In this document: piece by piece, positions 23,356 to 32,744 of the stretch
Numbering within the stretch: the stretch's first letter is position 1
Layout of the letters: every line of letters starts with the position of its first letter
Assembly (NCBI RefSeq): GCF_900109095.1
Contig: NZ_FNYZ01000017.1
Span: 1 to 64,000 of the forward strand
Direction: 5' to 3'
DNA length: 64,000 bases
Source of the DNA: Sphingobium sp. AP50
Lineage (GTDB): Bacteria; Pseudomonadota; Alphaproteobacteria; Sphingomonadales; Sphingomonadaceae
The notes under the pieces: generated by a model
Told to the model about the DNA's origin: nothing
Database searches by the model: none
The model's input: the letters and a program-made list of their open reading frames with translations, nothing else
Made by a program: the position numbers and the translations under genes

Positions 23356-25956
23356 TTATTCCAGACTCTTGCTGGCCTGTTCGGTCACATCCTTCGACAG
23401 GCCGGGTTCCGCCAATATGCGTTGCAGTTCGGCGCGCATCAGGGTGGCGCGCGCTTCGTCGAAACGCTTCCAGCGGCCGAGCGGCGGCACCAGTCTCGCC
23501 GCCGTCTGTGGGTTCAGCTTGTCGAGCGCGATGATGCAGTCTGCGACCAGCCGATAGCCCTTGCCCGACTTGTGGTGGAAGGCCCACTGATTGCCCGCAA
23601 AGGCGCCGTAGAGCGACCTGACCCGGTTGGGATTTGCGAGAGTGAAGTCCTTGTGCCGTCCCAGTTCCTCAACCTGTTCCACCGCGTCCGGATGCAGGGC
23701 GAAGGCCTGCGTCTGGAACCATTTGTCGAGCGTCAGCGCGTCGGCCGAATAGCGGTTGTAGAAGATGTCGAGCGCGGCTTCGCGTTCGGGGCTGCTGCCA
23801 TTGGCCAGCGAGCCCAGCGCGGCTTGTCGCTCGGTCATATTGTCGGCCTCGCTAAACTGGGCGAAGGCGATGGCGGGGCCATCCTGTGCGCCTGCCGCCA
23901 CCAGATAATGCAGCGCGGCGTTGCGTAGCTTGCGGGCGCCCTTGGCGGCCGGGGAAATGGAGAAGGCATTGGCCTTCGTCTTTGCATGAACGTCGCGCCA
24001 GAGCGTCTCCAGTTCGGTGCCGATCTTCGTCTGGATCGCGTCACGCGCGGCGTGGATCGCATCCGGGTCCACCTGCTTCATCTGGTCGCCCAGATAGGCT
24101 TCGCTCGGCAGGCGGATTGTTTCGGCGATGAAGGCCGGATCGAGCATCGGATCGGTCAGCGTGTTGCGGATGGCGTCGATCACCGCGCCATCATCCACTG
24201 CCTGCCCGGCGATGCGGCCGATCAGCACATTGACCATCAGTTGCTGCATCGCCTCATAACGGGCGAAGGGATCGTCATCATGCGCCGACAGGAAGGCGAG
24301 ATCGGCCTGGCTGCGGTTGGTTTCCACGATCACCGGGGCGGAGAAGCCGCGATTGATCGACAGGATCGGCGCGCTGGCGAAGCCGGGGAAGGTGAAGCTC
24401 TGCTGTGGCTGGGTGAGCATCAGCAGTTCGTGGCCATGATGCTGGCCGGTGGCGGAATCGAACAGGGCGGTGCGCAGCGGAATGGCCATGGGCTGCTTGT
24501 CGGGCTGACCGGGCGTGGGCGGGACCGTCTGTTCCAGCGTGAGCGTCACGGTCTGGCTCGCGGCATCATGGGCCATCTGGGCGCGGACATGGGGGGTGCC
24601 GGCCTGCTCATACCAGCGGCGGAACTGGCCAAGGTCGATCTGGCCGCCCTCCTCCATCGCCAGCACGAAATCCTCGCAGGTGGCAGCTTGGCCGTCATGC
24701 CGTTCGAAATAGAGATCGCTGCCCGCCCGGAAGCGCTCGGCGCCCAGCATCAGGGCCATCATACGGATGACCTCCGCGCCCTTATTATAGATGGTGGAGG
24801 TATAGAAGTTGCTGATTTCCATATAGGATTCAGGGCGGATCGGGTGAGCGAGCGGGCCGCTATCCTCCTGGAACTGCGCCGCGCGCAGGATGCGGACATC
24901 CTCGATCCGCTTGACCGCATGGCTACCCATGTCGGCGGAGAAATTCTGGTCGCGAAAGACGGTGAAGCCTTCCTTCAGCGAGAGCTGGAACCAGTCGCGA
25001 CAGGTGACGCGATTGCCCGACCAGTTATGGAAATATTCATGGGCAACGACCCCCTCCACCCCGTCATAATCGATGTCGGTGGCGGTTTCCGGGTCCGCCA
25101 ATATGTAGCGGCTGTTGAAGATGTTGAGGCCCTTATTCTCCATCGCGCCAAAATTGAAATCGGCGACAGCGACGATGTTGAACACGTCCAGATCATATTC
25201 GCGGCCATAGATACGCTCATCCCAGGCCATGCTGTCCTTGAGCGCCTTCATCGCATGGGCGGTGCGGGGCAGGTCAGCTTCCTTGACCCAGATGCCAAGT
25301 TGCACTGCGCGACCGCTCATGGTGGTGAAGCTGTCGGCATTGCAGGCGAGGTCGGCGGCGACCAGCGCGAAGAGATAGCAGGGCTTGGGGAAGGGATCGT
25401 TCCAGAGCGCCCAATGGCGGCCATCGGCGGCGTCGCCCTGATCGATCGGATCGCCATTGGCCAGCAGGATCGGGAAGCGTGCTTTGTCGGCGATCATGCG
25501 CACGCTGTAGCGGGACAATATGTCGGGCCGGTCGGGGAAGAAGGTGATGCGGCGGAAGCCCTCCGCCTCGCACTGGGTGCAGAGCAGGCCGCCGCTGGCG
25601 TAGAGGCCCATCAGCTTGCTGTTCCGTTCCGGCGCCAGTTCGACCAGCGTTTCGACGCTATGCGCTTCGCCGGTCAGCGGGATGATGAGGGCGCCGGCCT
25701 CCAGATGCCATTCTGTTTGTTCGAGCGGGCGGCCGTCGACGGTGACTTCGAGTGGCACCAAGCCATCGCCATCCAGACGCAGCGGGCGATCATGTGCGCC
25801 GTTTCGGGTGACGGACAGGGTCGCGCGGACCTTCGTCAATGCCGGATCGAGATCGAAGTCGAGCGCGATATCGGGGATCAGCCAGTCGGGCACCTGATAG
25901 TCGGTGCGGCGAATGACAGCAGGAGCGGCGGTGGTGGTGGAGAGCATGTCGGCCAT
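23356..25956 (-). CDS. pepN: Aminopeptidase N (M1 family)
   Basis: 866 residues, the size of E. coli-type PepN. It removes N-terminal residues from peptides in the cytoplasm. The substrate-binding GAMEN box is in FNFGAMENKGLNIFN and the zinc site in VVAHEYFHNWSGNRVTCRDWFQLSLKEGFTVFRDQNFSAD (HExxH with the downstream Glu). The start MADMLSTTTAAPAVIRRTDYQVPDWLIPD has no signal peptide. It is a single gene, convergent with the mla operon and 122 bases from the parB end. Confidence 0.96.
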   Translation of the reverse strand: MADMLSTTTAAPAVIRRTDYQVPDWLIPDIALDFDLDPALTKVRATLSVTRNGAHDRPLRLDGDGLVPLEVTVDGRPLEQTEWHLEAGALIIPLTGEAHSVETLVELAPERNSKLMGLYASGGLLCTQCEAEGFRRITFFPDRPDILSRYSVRMIADKARFPILLANGDPIDQGDAADGRHWALWNDPFPKPCYLFALVAADLACNADSFTTMSGRAVQLGIWVKEADLPRTAHAMKALKDSMAWDERIYGREYDLDVFNIVAVADFNFGAMENKGLNIFNSRYILADPETATDIDYDGVEGVVAHEYFHNWSGNRVTCRDWFQLSLKEGFTVFRDQNFSADMGSHAVKRIEDVRILRAAQFQEDSGPLAHPIRPESYMEISNFYTSTIYNKGAEVIRMMALMLGAERFRAGSDLYFERHDGQAATCEDFVLAMEEGGQIDLGQFRRWYEQAGTPHVRAQMAHDAASQTVTLTLEQTVPPTPGQPDKQPMAIPLRTALFDSATGQHHGHELLMLTQPQQSFTFPGFASAPILSINRGFSAPVIVETNRSQADLAFLSAHDDDPFARYEAMQQLMVNVLIGRIAGQAVDDGAVIDAIRNTLTDPMLDPAFIAETIRLPSEAYLGDQMKQVDPDAIHAARDAIQTKIGTELETLWRDVHAKTKANAFSISPAAKGARKLRNAALHYLVAAGAQDGPAIAFAQFSEADNMTERQAALGSLANGSSPEREAALDIFYNRYSADALTLDKWFQTQAFALHPDAVEQVEELGRHKDFTLANPNRVRSLYGAFAGNQWAFHHKSGKGYRLVADCIIALDKLNPQTAARLVPPLGRWKRFDEARATLMRAELQRILAEPGLSKDVTEQASKSLE

Positions 25957-26078
25957 GACCCCAACCTAGGCAGCGGATGGGGAAAAGGCCAGTGGGCTTG
26001 GATGTGCCAGCGCACAAGATTGCGCAAACTGCGTCCGGTTCGGGCCGCTTTTGAGAGGCCCAAGCCGGACGGAAAGGT

Positions 26079-27011
26079 CTAGATTCGTTCGCCAGACAGG
26101 CGCTGACAGAGCATGTCGAGCTGATCGAGATTGGAATAGCGCATCGACAGGATGCCGCCGGTCGACGGACCATCATGCGCGATTTCGACCTTCAGACCCA
26201 ATATGTCGGCCAGATGCTGTTCCAGCGCGGCGATATCGGGGTCCTTGTCCTTGCTATCCTTGCTCATGGTGCGGGCGGCAGGCGCTTCCGATCCGGTCTT
26301 GACCCGGCGGACAAGCTGTTCCGTATCGCGAACGGAAAGGCCTTTTTCTTCAACCTGTTGGGCCAATTTTTCGCAATTGGGCACGCCGATCAGGGCACGG
26401 GCATGGCCCATGCTGATCTTGCTATGCATCACCTGCTGCTGCACCACCTGGGGCAGTTCCAGCAGGCGCATCAGATTAGCGACATGGCTGCGCGACTTCC
26501 CGACGATCCGGCCCAGCGCTTCCTGGCTATGGTGAAATTCGGCGATCAGCTTGCGATAGGCCTCCGCCTCCTCGATCGGGTTGAGATCCTCGCGCTGGAT
26601 ATTTTCGATGAGCGCGATTTCCAGCGTTTCCTGCTCGTCGAAATCGCGGACGATCGCCGGGATGCGATGCATCTGGGCACGCTGGGCGGCGCGCCAGCGG
26701 CGTTCGCCAGCGATGATCTGGAAGCCGCCGCCATGGGGACGGACGATAATCGGCTGGATGATGCCACGCTTGGCGATGCTGTCGGCCAGTTCCTGCAACG
26801 CGCCCTCGTCGAAATGGCGACGCGGCTGTTCGGGATGCGGATGAATCAACGCAACCTCGATGCTCTGCACCGCTTTGCCGTTCGCGGCTGGCGCGGCACT
26901 GGCGTTGACCGGTTCTTCGCGGGAGACATCGCCCAACAGGGCGGAAAGGCCCCGGCCCAGACCCTGGGGACGCTTGGCAATCTTGGGCTTGTCGGTCGTT
27001 TCGTCGCTCAA
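26079..27011 (-). CDS. parB: Chromosome partitioning protein ParB
   Basis: 310 residues. ParB loads on parS sites and spreads as a CTP-dependent clamp to drive segregation with ParA. The CTPase/N-domain shows GLGRGLSALLGD, ELADSIAKRGIIQPIIVRP and the GERRWRAAQRA motif; ALIENIQREDLNPIEEAEAYRKL and the helix-turn-helix SQEALGRIVGKSRSHVANLMRLL follow, then a C-terminal dimer domain. The start is TTG (27011-27009) overlapping the parA stop, supported by a perfect AGGAGG seven bases upstream; no ATG fits. The five parS-like sites in this window are its expected targets. Confidence 0.96.
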   Translation of the reverse strand: MSDETTDKPKIAKRPQGLGRGLSALLGDVSREEPVNASAAPAANGKAVQSIEVALIHPHPEQPRRHFDEGALQELADSIAKRGIIQPIIVRPHGGGFQIIAGERRWRAAQRAQMHRIPAIVRDFDEQETLEIALIENIQREDLNPIEEAEAYRKLIAEFHHSQEALGRIVGKSRSHVANLMRLLELPQVVQQQVMHSKISMGHARALIGVPNCEKLAQQVEEKGLSVRDTEQLVRRVKTGSEAPAARTMSKDSKDKDPDIAALEQHLADILGLKVEIAHDGPSTGGILSMRYSNLDQLDMLCQRLSGERI

Positions 27012-27790
27012 GCGGCAACCTCCTGTCGGGGCAGGCGCGCGATCAGTTCGCGCGCGAGACGCATATAGGCTTCCGATCCCGAGCAGCGGAAGTCGTAGAT
27101 GAGGGCGGGCACGCCATGGCTGGGTGCTTCGGAGAGGCGCACATTGCGCGGAATGACGGTGGTGAAGACCAGGTCGCCCAGACAAGCGCGGACATCGTCG
27201 GCCACCTGATCGGTCAGGCGGTTGCGGCGATCATACATGGTCAGCGCCACGCCCATGATCGACAGGCCGGGATTGAAGCGACCGCGAATCCGCTCGACCG
27301 TCTGGAGTAGTTGCGACAGGCCTTCCAATGCGAAAAATTCGCACTGGAGCGGCACCAGCAGATATTGCGCGCCGACCATGGCGTTGATCGTCAGCAGGCC
27401 AAGAGAGGGTGGGCAGTCGATCAGGCAGATGTCCCAGCGGCCGGGTTGCGCTTCGGCCAGCACGCGCTCCAGCCGATGGGTGCGCTGTTCATAGTCGATC
27501 AGCTCGATTTCCGCGCCGGACAGATCCTGCGTTGCGGGGACGAGGTCGAGCTTGGGCACGCGGGTCGTGACGATAGTATCGTCCAGTGCGCAATTGCCGA
27601 CCAGCAGGTCATAGCTGGACTGGGCACGTTCCGCCTGACCGACGCCAAGGCCGGTCGACGCATTGCCCTGCGGATCGAGATCGACCAGCAGCACCCGAAG
27701 GCCGGTGGCGGCAAGACCGGTCGCGAGATTGATCGCGGTCGTGGTCTTGCCCACCCCACCCTTCTGGTTCGCGATGGCGATGCGGATCAT
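27008..27790 (-). CDS. parA: Chromosome partitioning ATPase ParA
   Basis: 260 residues. ParA (Soj-like) binds DNA non-specifically in its ATP form and moves ParB-bound origins. The deviant Walker A is IANQKGGVGKTTTAINLA at the N-terminus, with LLVDLDPQGNASTGLG, ICLIDCPPSLGLLTINAM and VALTMYDRRNRL downstream. It overlaps rsmG by four bases at its start and parB at its stop, giving the conserved mnmE-mnmG-rsmG-parA-parB order. Confidence 0.97.
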   Translation of the reverse strand: MIRIAIANQKGGVGKTTTAINLATGLAATGLRVLLVDLDPQGNASTGLGVGQAERAQSSYDLLVGNCALDDTIVTTRVPKLDLVPATQDLSGAEIELIDYEQRTHRLERVLAEAQPGRWDICLIDCPPSLGLLTINAMVGAQYLLVPLQCEFFALEGLSQLLQTVERIRGRFNPGLSIMGVALTMYDRRNRLTDQVADDVRACLGDLVFTTVIPRNVRLSEAPSHGVPALIYDFRCSGSEAYMRLARELIARLPRQEVAA

Positions 27791-28431
27791 GGGCGCCCTT
27801 TCTTCTTGCCAGCAGGTGTGACGGAACGCGCGACGATGATGGCGCTATCTGCGTCCGTTACGCTCGGTTCCACGTGAAACACACCTTGCCATGTAGGACG
27901 CACGGCCTCCAGTTCATTTTGCGCATTTCGTCCCTTGGGCAGCACCCAGACGGTCTTTTTATCGGACAGGTGCAGCGCGGACTCGAGCAATTTTGGCAGC
28001 GGTGCATAGGCGCGGGCGCTGATGATCGCGGCCTTGGTCGGCGGGACGCTTTCGACCCGACCGCCGAACACGCGGGCATTGCCAAGGCCGAGATCGGCGA
28101 TGACGTCGTTCAGGAAATCGATCCGCTTGCGACGGGATTCGACCATCATCAGCGGGCGATCGACCAAGCAGGCGATGACGATGCCGGGCAAGCCTGCACC
28201 CGATCCCAGGTCGATCCAGTCGCGGCCATCATCGTTGCCGGCATGGGTCAGGAGCTGGGCGGAATCGACGATATGGCGCACCCAGATATGCGGGCGGGTC
28301 GATTCTGCGATCAGATTCTGCTCGTCCATCGCCGACAGGAGAATGGCGACATAGCGCTCCAACTGATCCCATGTTTCACGTGAAACATCGAATTGCGCCT
28401 GGAGCCAGGCGCGGGCTTCATCTTCGGTCAC
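27787..28431 (-). CDS. rsmG: 16S rRNA (guanine527-N7)-methyltransferase RsmG
   Basis: 214 residues. RsmG/GidB methylates G527 of 16S rRNA using S-adenosylmethionine. The SAM-binding motif is [16 protein letters not shown] and [18 protein letters not shown] follows. Two parS-like sites lie within the gene: a perfect one near the 5' end encodes VSRET in [10 protein letters not shown], and one near the 3' end encodes FHVEP. The start overlaps the mnmG stop by four bases. Confidence 0.95.
   Translation of the reverse strand: MTEDEARAWLQAQFDVSRETWDQLERYVAILLSAMDEQNLIAESTRPHIWVRHIVDSAQLLTHAGNDDGRDWIDLGSGAGLPGIVIACLVDRPLMMVESRRKRIDFLNDVIADLGLGNARVFGGRVESVPPTKAAIISARAYAPLPKLLESALHLSDKKTVWVLPKGRNAQNELEAVRPTWQGVFHVEPSVTDADSAIIVARSVTPAGKKKGRP
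27866..27881. promoter_or_regulatory. parS-like site 1 (14 of 16)
   Basis: GGTTCCACGTGAAACA matches the parS consensus TGTTTCACGTGAAACA at 14 of 16 positions (differences at 1 and 5). It lies in the 3' part of rsmG. Confidence 0.7.
28372..28387. promoter_or_regulatory. parS site 2, perfect
   Basis: TGTTTCACGTGAAACA, an exact match to the ParB-binding palindrome found in many bacteria. It lies in the 5' part of rsmG where it encodes VSRET. Confidence 0.95.
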
Positions 28432-30278
28432 GCGGCCTCCCGCCGGACATGGACAAGAATGGCGGCAAGGGCCGCCGGTGTGATTCCCCGGATGCGTCCG
28501 GCAGCAGCGAGGGTGTCGGGACGAGCGGCATCTAGCCGCTCGATCATCTCGGTCGAAAGGCCGCCGATCGCGCGGTAATCGAAATCGGCCGGGATATGGA
28601 CGCGCTCATTGCGGCGCAGTTCGGCGATCTCGCTATCCTGTCGCTGGAGATAGGGCGCGTAATGCGCATCCTCCAAAATCTCGGCGCGCAGGTCGGCGGG
28701 GGCGTTGCGCAGGCTCGGCGTGAGATCGAGCAGCAACGCCTTATCTACTTCGGGGAAGCGGGCCCAGTCGAACAGGCTGCGACGCGCGCCGTCCTGTCGG
28801 ACCGAAGCGCCGGCCTTTGCCATTTCGCTGGCGGTCATGGGACGGGCCAATTCAGCTTCGATCGTTGTGCGCAGGGTTGCCCGTTCTGCCAATCGTGCTG
28901 CGCGAGTCTCGCCGATGATCCCATGGGCCAGACCGATCGGACCCAGCCGAGTTTCGGCATTGTCGGCGCGCAGGCGCAGGCGATATTCGGCGCGGGCGGT
29001 GAGCATGCGATAGGGTTCGGTCACGCCCTGCAAGACGAGGTCGTCGATCATCACGCCGATATAGGAGCTGGCGCGGTCGAGGATCATCGGCGCTTCGCCG
29101 CGGGCGCGAGCAGCAGCGTTGACGCCGGCGATCAGGCCTTGAGCGGCCGCTTCCTCATAGCCGGTCGTGCCGTTAATCTGTCCGGCGCAGAATAGGCCGG
29201 GCACGGTGCGCACTTCCAGCGAGGCGTCTAGCGCGCGCGGATCGACATGATCATATTCGACAGCATAGCCCGGCACGGCAATCTCGACCTTCTCCAGACC
29301 GGGCATCGAGCGGACCATGTCGATCTGCACGTCAGTCGGGAGCGAGGTGCTGATGCCGTTGGGATAGACCAGCGCGTCTTCAAGACCCTCGGGTTCGAGG
29401 AAAATCTGATGTCCGTCGCGATCGCCGAAACGCAGCACCTTATCCTCGATCGAGGGGCAGTAGCGCGGCCCCCTCCCTTCGATCGCGCCGCTGAACAGAG
29501 GCGAGCGGCCGAGGCCGTCCCGGATGATCTGATGGGTGCGATCATTGGTGCGGGTGATGGCGCAATCCAGCTGCGGCAGGATGCGCCGGTCGGAGAGCGG
29601 CGACATGGTCCAGCCCTCCCCGTCCGATGGCTGGGTTTCCAGCGCGGCCCAATCGATGGTGCGACCGTCGAGACGCGGCGGCGTGCCGGTCTTGAGGCGC
29701 GCGATTGGCAGGCCGAGGTCGCGGAGTTGGAGGCCCAGCGTGGTGGCCGCGCGTTCGCCGACGCGCCCGCCGGTTTCGCGCTCGTCTCCACGGAAGAGTT
29801 TACCGCCCAGGAAGGTGCCGGTCGCGAGGACGATAGAAGGCGCGCTCAGGCTGCGGCCATCGGCGAGGGCGATCCCGGCAATGGTGTTGCCGTCCAATAT
29901 CAGTGCGCTGGCTTCGCCTTCGACAATGTCGAGATTGGGCTGGGCGTCCAGCATCGTATGAATGGCGGCGCGATAGCGTTTGCGGTCGGCCTGGATGCGC
30001 GGGCCTTGGACAGCGGCGCCCTTGCTGCTGTTGAGCATGCGATAATGAATCGCGGCGGCATCGGCTGCGCGGGCGATCAGTCCGTCGAGCGCGTCGACTT
30101 CGCGGACGAGGTGCCCCTTGCCCAGCCCGCCGATCGCGGGGTTGCAGGACATGGCGCCGACCGTCGCCTTTTCGAAAGTGAGCAGCGCCACGGCCGCGCC
30201 CTTGCGCGCCGCCGCTGCAGCCGCCTCGCAGCCGGCATGGCCGCCGCCGACCACGATCACATCATAGCTTGTTCGCAT
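28428..30278 (-). CDS. mnmG: tRNA uridine-5-carboxymethylaminomethyl modification enzyme MnmG
   Basis: 616 residues. With MnmE it adds the carboxymethylaminomethyl group to U34 of certain tRNAs, using FAD, NADH and folate. The FAD-binding N-terminus is [46 protein letters not shown] and the C-terminal [31 protein letters not shown] are family signatures. A parS-like site lies 40 bases upstream of the start. It is separated from mnmE by 58 bases. Confidence 0.96.
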   Translation of the reverse strand: MRTSYDVIVVGGGHAGCEAAAAAARKGAAVALLTFEKATVGAMSCNPAIGGLGKGHLVREVDALDGLIARAADAAAIHYRMLNSSKGAAVQGPRIQADRKRYRAAIHTMLDAQPNLDIVEGEASALILDGNTIAGIALADGRSLSAPSIVLATGTFLGGKLFRGDERETGGRVGERAATTLGLQLRDLGLPIARLKTGTPPRLDGRTIDWAALETQPSDGEGWTMSPLSDRRILPQLDCAITRTNDRTHQIIRDGLGRSPLFSGAIEGRGPRYCPSIEDKVLRFGDRDGHQIFLEPEGLEDALVYPNGISTSLPTDVQIDMVRSMPGLEKVEIAVPGYAVEYDHVDPRALDASLEVRTVPGLFCAGQINGTTGYEEAAAQGLIAGVNAAARARGEAPMILDRASSYIGVMIDDLVLQGVTEPYRMLTARAEYRLRLRADNAETRLGPIGLAHGIIGETRAARLAERATLRTTIEAELARPMTASEMAKAGASVRQDGARRSLFDWARFPEVDKALLLDLTPSLRNAPADLRAEILEDAHYAPYLQRQDSEIAELRRNERVHIPADFDYRAIGGLSTEMIERLDAARPDTLAAAGRIRGITPAALAAILVHVRREAA

Positions 30279-30317
30279 GGGCTGCCCTTATCAGATATGG
30301 GCAGGGTCGGTCAAAAG

Positions 30318-30333
30318 CGTTCCACGTGAAACA
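30318..30333. promoter_or_regulatory. parS-like site 3 (14 of 16)
   Basis: CGTTCCACGTGAAACA, 14 of 16 to the consensus, with the same T-to-C change at position 5 as site 1. It lies in the mnmE-mnmG gap. Confidence 0.7.
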
Positions 30334-30336
30334 TCA

Positions 30337-31629
30337 TCATTTGCCGATGCAGAATCCCGAAAAGAGCCGGTCGAGCATATCCTCGGTCCCGGCCTGTCCG
30401 GTCAGGGCGTCAATAGCAGCGCGGGCCAGGCGCAGTTCCTCTGCCGCGACCAGCAAATCAGGCGTGCTTCGGGCGGCATCGAGATGGTCGTGCAACTGTC
30501 TCACTCGCTGTCTCTGGCGGGTGTGCAGGGCATAGTCGCCCTCCCCCGGCAGCAGCGCTGCGGCGCGTTCCAGCAAGGTGGCGATCAGCTTTGTCATCCC
30601 TTCGCCTGTCCGCGCGGAGAGCGAGAGGCCGGGGCGATCCGTCTCCGCGCAGTCGCTTTGCGCCGCGATCAGGATCGCATCGTCGCGGGGCAGTTCGTTT
30701 GCCTCGCCAAGCCAGAGAATGATGTCCGCGGCCTTCAGCGCGGCGCGGGCGCGATCGATGCCGATCGCCTCGATCGCATCCGCCGTCTCGCCGCGCAGAC
30801 CGGCCGTATCGGTAAAGAGGAAGGCAGTGCCGCCGATCGCGGCGGGCACCTCGATCCGGTCGCGCGTGGTGCCGGCGATATCGGACACGATCGCCGCCTC
30901 GCGCCCGACCAGAGCATTGAGCAGGGTCGACTTGCCGGCATTGGGTGGACCGGCCAGAACAACGCGCACGCCGTCGCGAAGACGTTCGGCAGAGGGTGCG
31001 GCAAGGATGGTGGCGACGTCCTGCGCCAGTATGGCAATCCCCTCCCCTATCCGCGCTTCGATCGCGGCATCGGGTACGTCATCTTCGTCGGAGAAATCGA
31101 GCGCGGCTTCGGCCATGGCGGACAGGTCCAGCAGGGTCCGGCGCCAGCCGTCGATGCGGCGGGAAAAATGTCCTTCTGCCATCAGCAAGGCAGCGCGGCG
31201 CTGGCCCTGGGTTTCGGCGGCGAGCAGATCGGACAAGCCCTCCACCGCGTTGAGGTCCATGCGTCCATGGGCGAAGGCGCGGCGGGTGAATTCGCCTGCT
31301 TCGGCGCGACGCAGGCCGGGCATGACACCCAGCGCATCCTCGACCGCCGCGACGACGGCGCGACCGCCATGGCAATGGAGTTCGACCATATCCTCGCCCG
31401 TGACCGTCGCCGGGCCGGGCAGCCATAGCAACAGCGCCTGATCGAGCAGGCCGCCGTCGCGCGGGTCTTTCAACAAGGCGAGGCTGGCAGTGCGGGGGTG
31501 CGGCACGCGCCGGGCCAGAGCCTCCAGCGCGGTGTGGGCCTGATCGCCGCTGATGCGGATGACCGCGATGCCTGCCGGTGGCGCCCCGCTCGACAGGGCA
31601 AAGATGGTGTCGTCCTGAGCTTGGGGCAC
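30337..31629 (-). CDS. mnmE: tRNA modification GTPase MnmE
   Basis: 430 residues. MnmE is the GTPase partner of MnmG and binds formyl-tetrahydrofolate in its N-terminal domain (DDTIFALSSGAPPAGIAVIRISG). The G domain shows LAGPPNAGKSTLLNALVGREAAIVSDIAGTTRDRIE (G1 and switch), DTAGLR and a C-terminal FCIGK with the catalytic cysteine. The G domain sits inside a helical domain that ends at the C-terminus as usual. The DUF6489 gene ends five bases upstream, so the two are probably co-transcribed. Confidence 0.95.
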   Translation of the reverse strand: MPQAQDDTIFALSSGAPPAGIAVIRISGDQAHTALEALARRVPHPRTASLALLKDPRDGGLLDQALLLWLPGPATVTGEDMVELHCHGGRAVVAAVEDALGVMPGLRRAEAGEFTRRAFAHGRMDLNAVEGLSDLLAAETQGQRRAALLMAEGHFSRRIDGWRRTLLDLSAMAEAALDFSDEDDVPDAAIEARIGEGIAILAQDVATILAAPSAERLRDGVRVVLAGPPNAGKSTLLNALVGREAAIVSDIAGTTRDRIEVPAAIGGTAFLFTDTAGLRGETADAIEAIGIDRARAALKAADIILWLGEANELPRDDAILIAAQSDCAETDRPGLSLSARTGEGMTKLIATLLERAAALLPGEGDYALHTRQRQRVRQLHDHLDAARSTPDLLVAAEELRLARAAIDALTGQAGTEDMLDRLFSGFCIGK

Positions 31630-31634
31630 GCTGC

Positions 31635-31889
31635 TTATTTCTTGTCGTCCTTGCCGCCTGTCATGCCCGACAGACCGACATTCATCATCTGCTGAAACAG
31701 GCGCATGCCCGCGTCGCCGAGCGGCGAGAAGCTCTTGAACAGCGTTTCCATCTGTTCGACGCTGCCCACGCCATCGAAACTGTCGAGCATCGTCTTGATA
31801 TATTTGTCGTGAATGGGCGTCACGTCAGGCAGGCCCAGAAAGGCGCGGGCCTCGGCAGGCGTGCAATCCACGTCGACGGTTACCTTCAT
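31635..31889 (-). CDS. DUF6489 family small protein
   Basis: 84 residues: MKVTVDVDCTPAEARAFLGLPDVTPIHDKYI, then FKSFSPLGDAGMRLFQQMMNVGLSGMTGGKDDKK. This pattern resembles the DUF6489 proteins of sphingomonads; the exact name is from memory. It looks soluble, with an N-terminal beta-rich part and a C-terminal amphipathic helix ending in a lysine-rich tail. Function is unknown; it precedes mnmE by five bases in the same direction. Confidence 0.75.
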   Translation of the reverse strand: MKVTVDVDCTPAEARAFLGLPDVTPIHDKYIKTMLDSFDGVGSVEQMETLFKSFSPLGDAGMRLFQQMMNVGLSGMTGGKDDKK

Positions 31890-32042
31890 GTCGCTGCTCT
31901 TCCCTGATGGCGCTGTAATTGCGTTGCGCCGTCATGCCGCAAGTCGGCGTATCAACGCAAATTTTTAAAAGCGGCAGGTGGTTGCGCGCCCGTCCGGAAC
32001 GGCCAATATGCGCTTCAAATCTTGCGGATGAAGGAGAATCTC

Positions 32043-32744
32043 ATGGGCGACTTTACCCCGATCACTACGCTGGAAGGCGATGCGCAATTCGACGCTTATG
32101 TCGCTAGCCCCGAAGGCGAAGCGACCGCGGCGATCATCGTCATCCAGGAAATTTTCGGGGTGAATGAAGGCATTCGCCGCAAGTGCGACAGTTGGGCGAA
32201 GGCGGGCTATCTGACCTATGCCCCGGACCTGTTCTGGCGGATCGAGCCGCATATCGAACTGGATGCGGACGTGCCCGAAGAGATGCAGCAGGCGCTGGCC
32301 TATATTCCCAAATATAATCAGGATCAGGGCATTCGCGATATTGAGGCGACGATCAAAGCGGCCCGCGCGGCGCTGGGCGGCACCGGCAAGGTGGGCGTCG
32401 TGGGCTACTGCCTGGGCGGGCGGGTCGCCTTCATGTCGGCCTGCCGTACCGATGGCGATGCCTTTGTCGGCTATTATGGCGTGGGGATCGACGGCCTGCT
32501 CGGCGAACAGCATGGCATCGGCAAGCCGACCATGCTGCATATCCCGACCAAGGATGGCTTCGTCCCGCCGGAAACGCAGCAGGCTATGCATGACGGGTTG
32601 AAGGATAATCGTCACGTGACGCTGCATGACTATGAAGGGCTGGACCATGGCTTTGCCGCCGAAATGGGCAATCGCCGGGTCGAGGATGCCGCACAACTGG
32701 CTGACAAGCGTACCGCCGATTTCTTTGCCGAAAGCCTCGCCTGA
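32043..32744 (+). CDS. Dienelactone hydrolase family protein
   Basis: 233 residues from ATG 32043, which has AAGGAG 7-12 bases upstream; an in-frame ATG at 32022 lies before that site. The alpha/beta-hydrolase triad is of the dienelactone type with a cysteine nucleophile: VGVVGYCLGGRVAF (Cys), an Asp near TKDGFVP and the His in LDHGFA. Such enzymes open lactones in chlorocatechol breakdown, but many family members serve other small esters. The stop shares a base with the next gene's start. Confidence 0.9.
   Translation: MGDFTPITTLEGDAQFDAYVASPEGEATAAIIVIQEIFGVNEGIRRKCDSWAKAGYLTYAPDLFWRIEPHIELDADVPEEMQQALAYIPKYNQDQGIRDIEATIKAARAALGGTGKVGVVGYCLGGRVAFMSACRTDGDAFVGYYGVGIDGLLGEQHGIGKPTMLHIPTKDGFVPPETQQAMHDGLKDNRHVTLHDYEGLDHGFAAEMGNRRVEDAAQLADKRTADFFAESLA

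Noticed and set aside
23986-26082. Long open frame (698 residues) on the plus strand opposite pepN
   Set aside because: It lies antisense to a clear aminopeptidase N with complete motifs and shows no coherent domain; long shadows are expected in GC-rich DNA.
32610-32620. CACGTG inside the dienelactone hydrolase gene
   Set aside because: The flanks (TCGTCACGTGACG) do not match the parS arms TTTCACGTGAAA.
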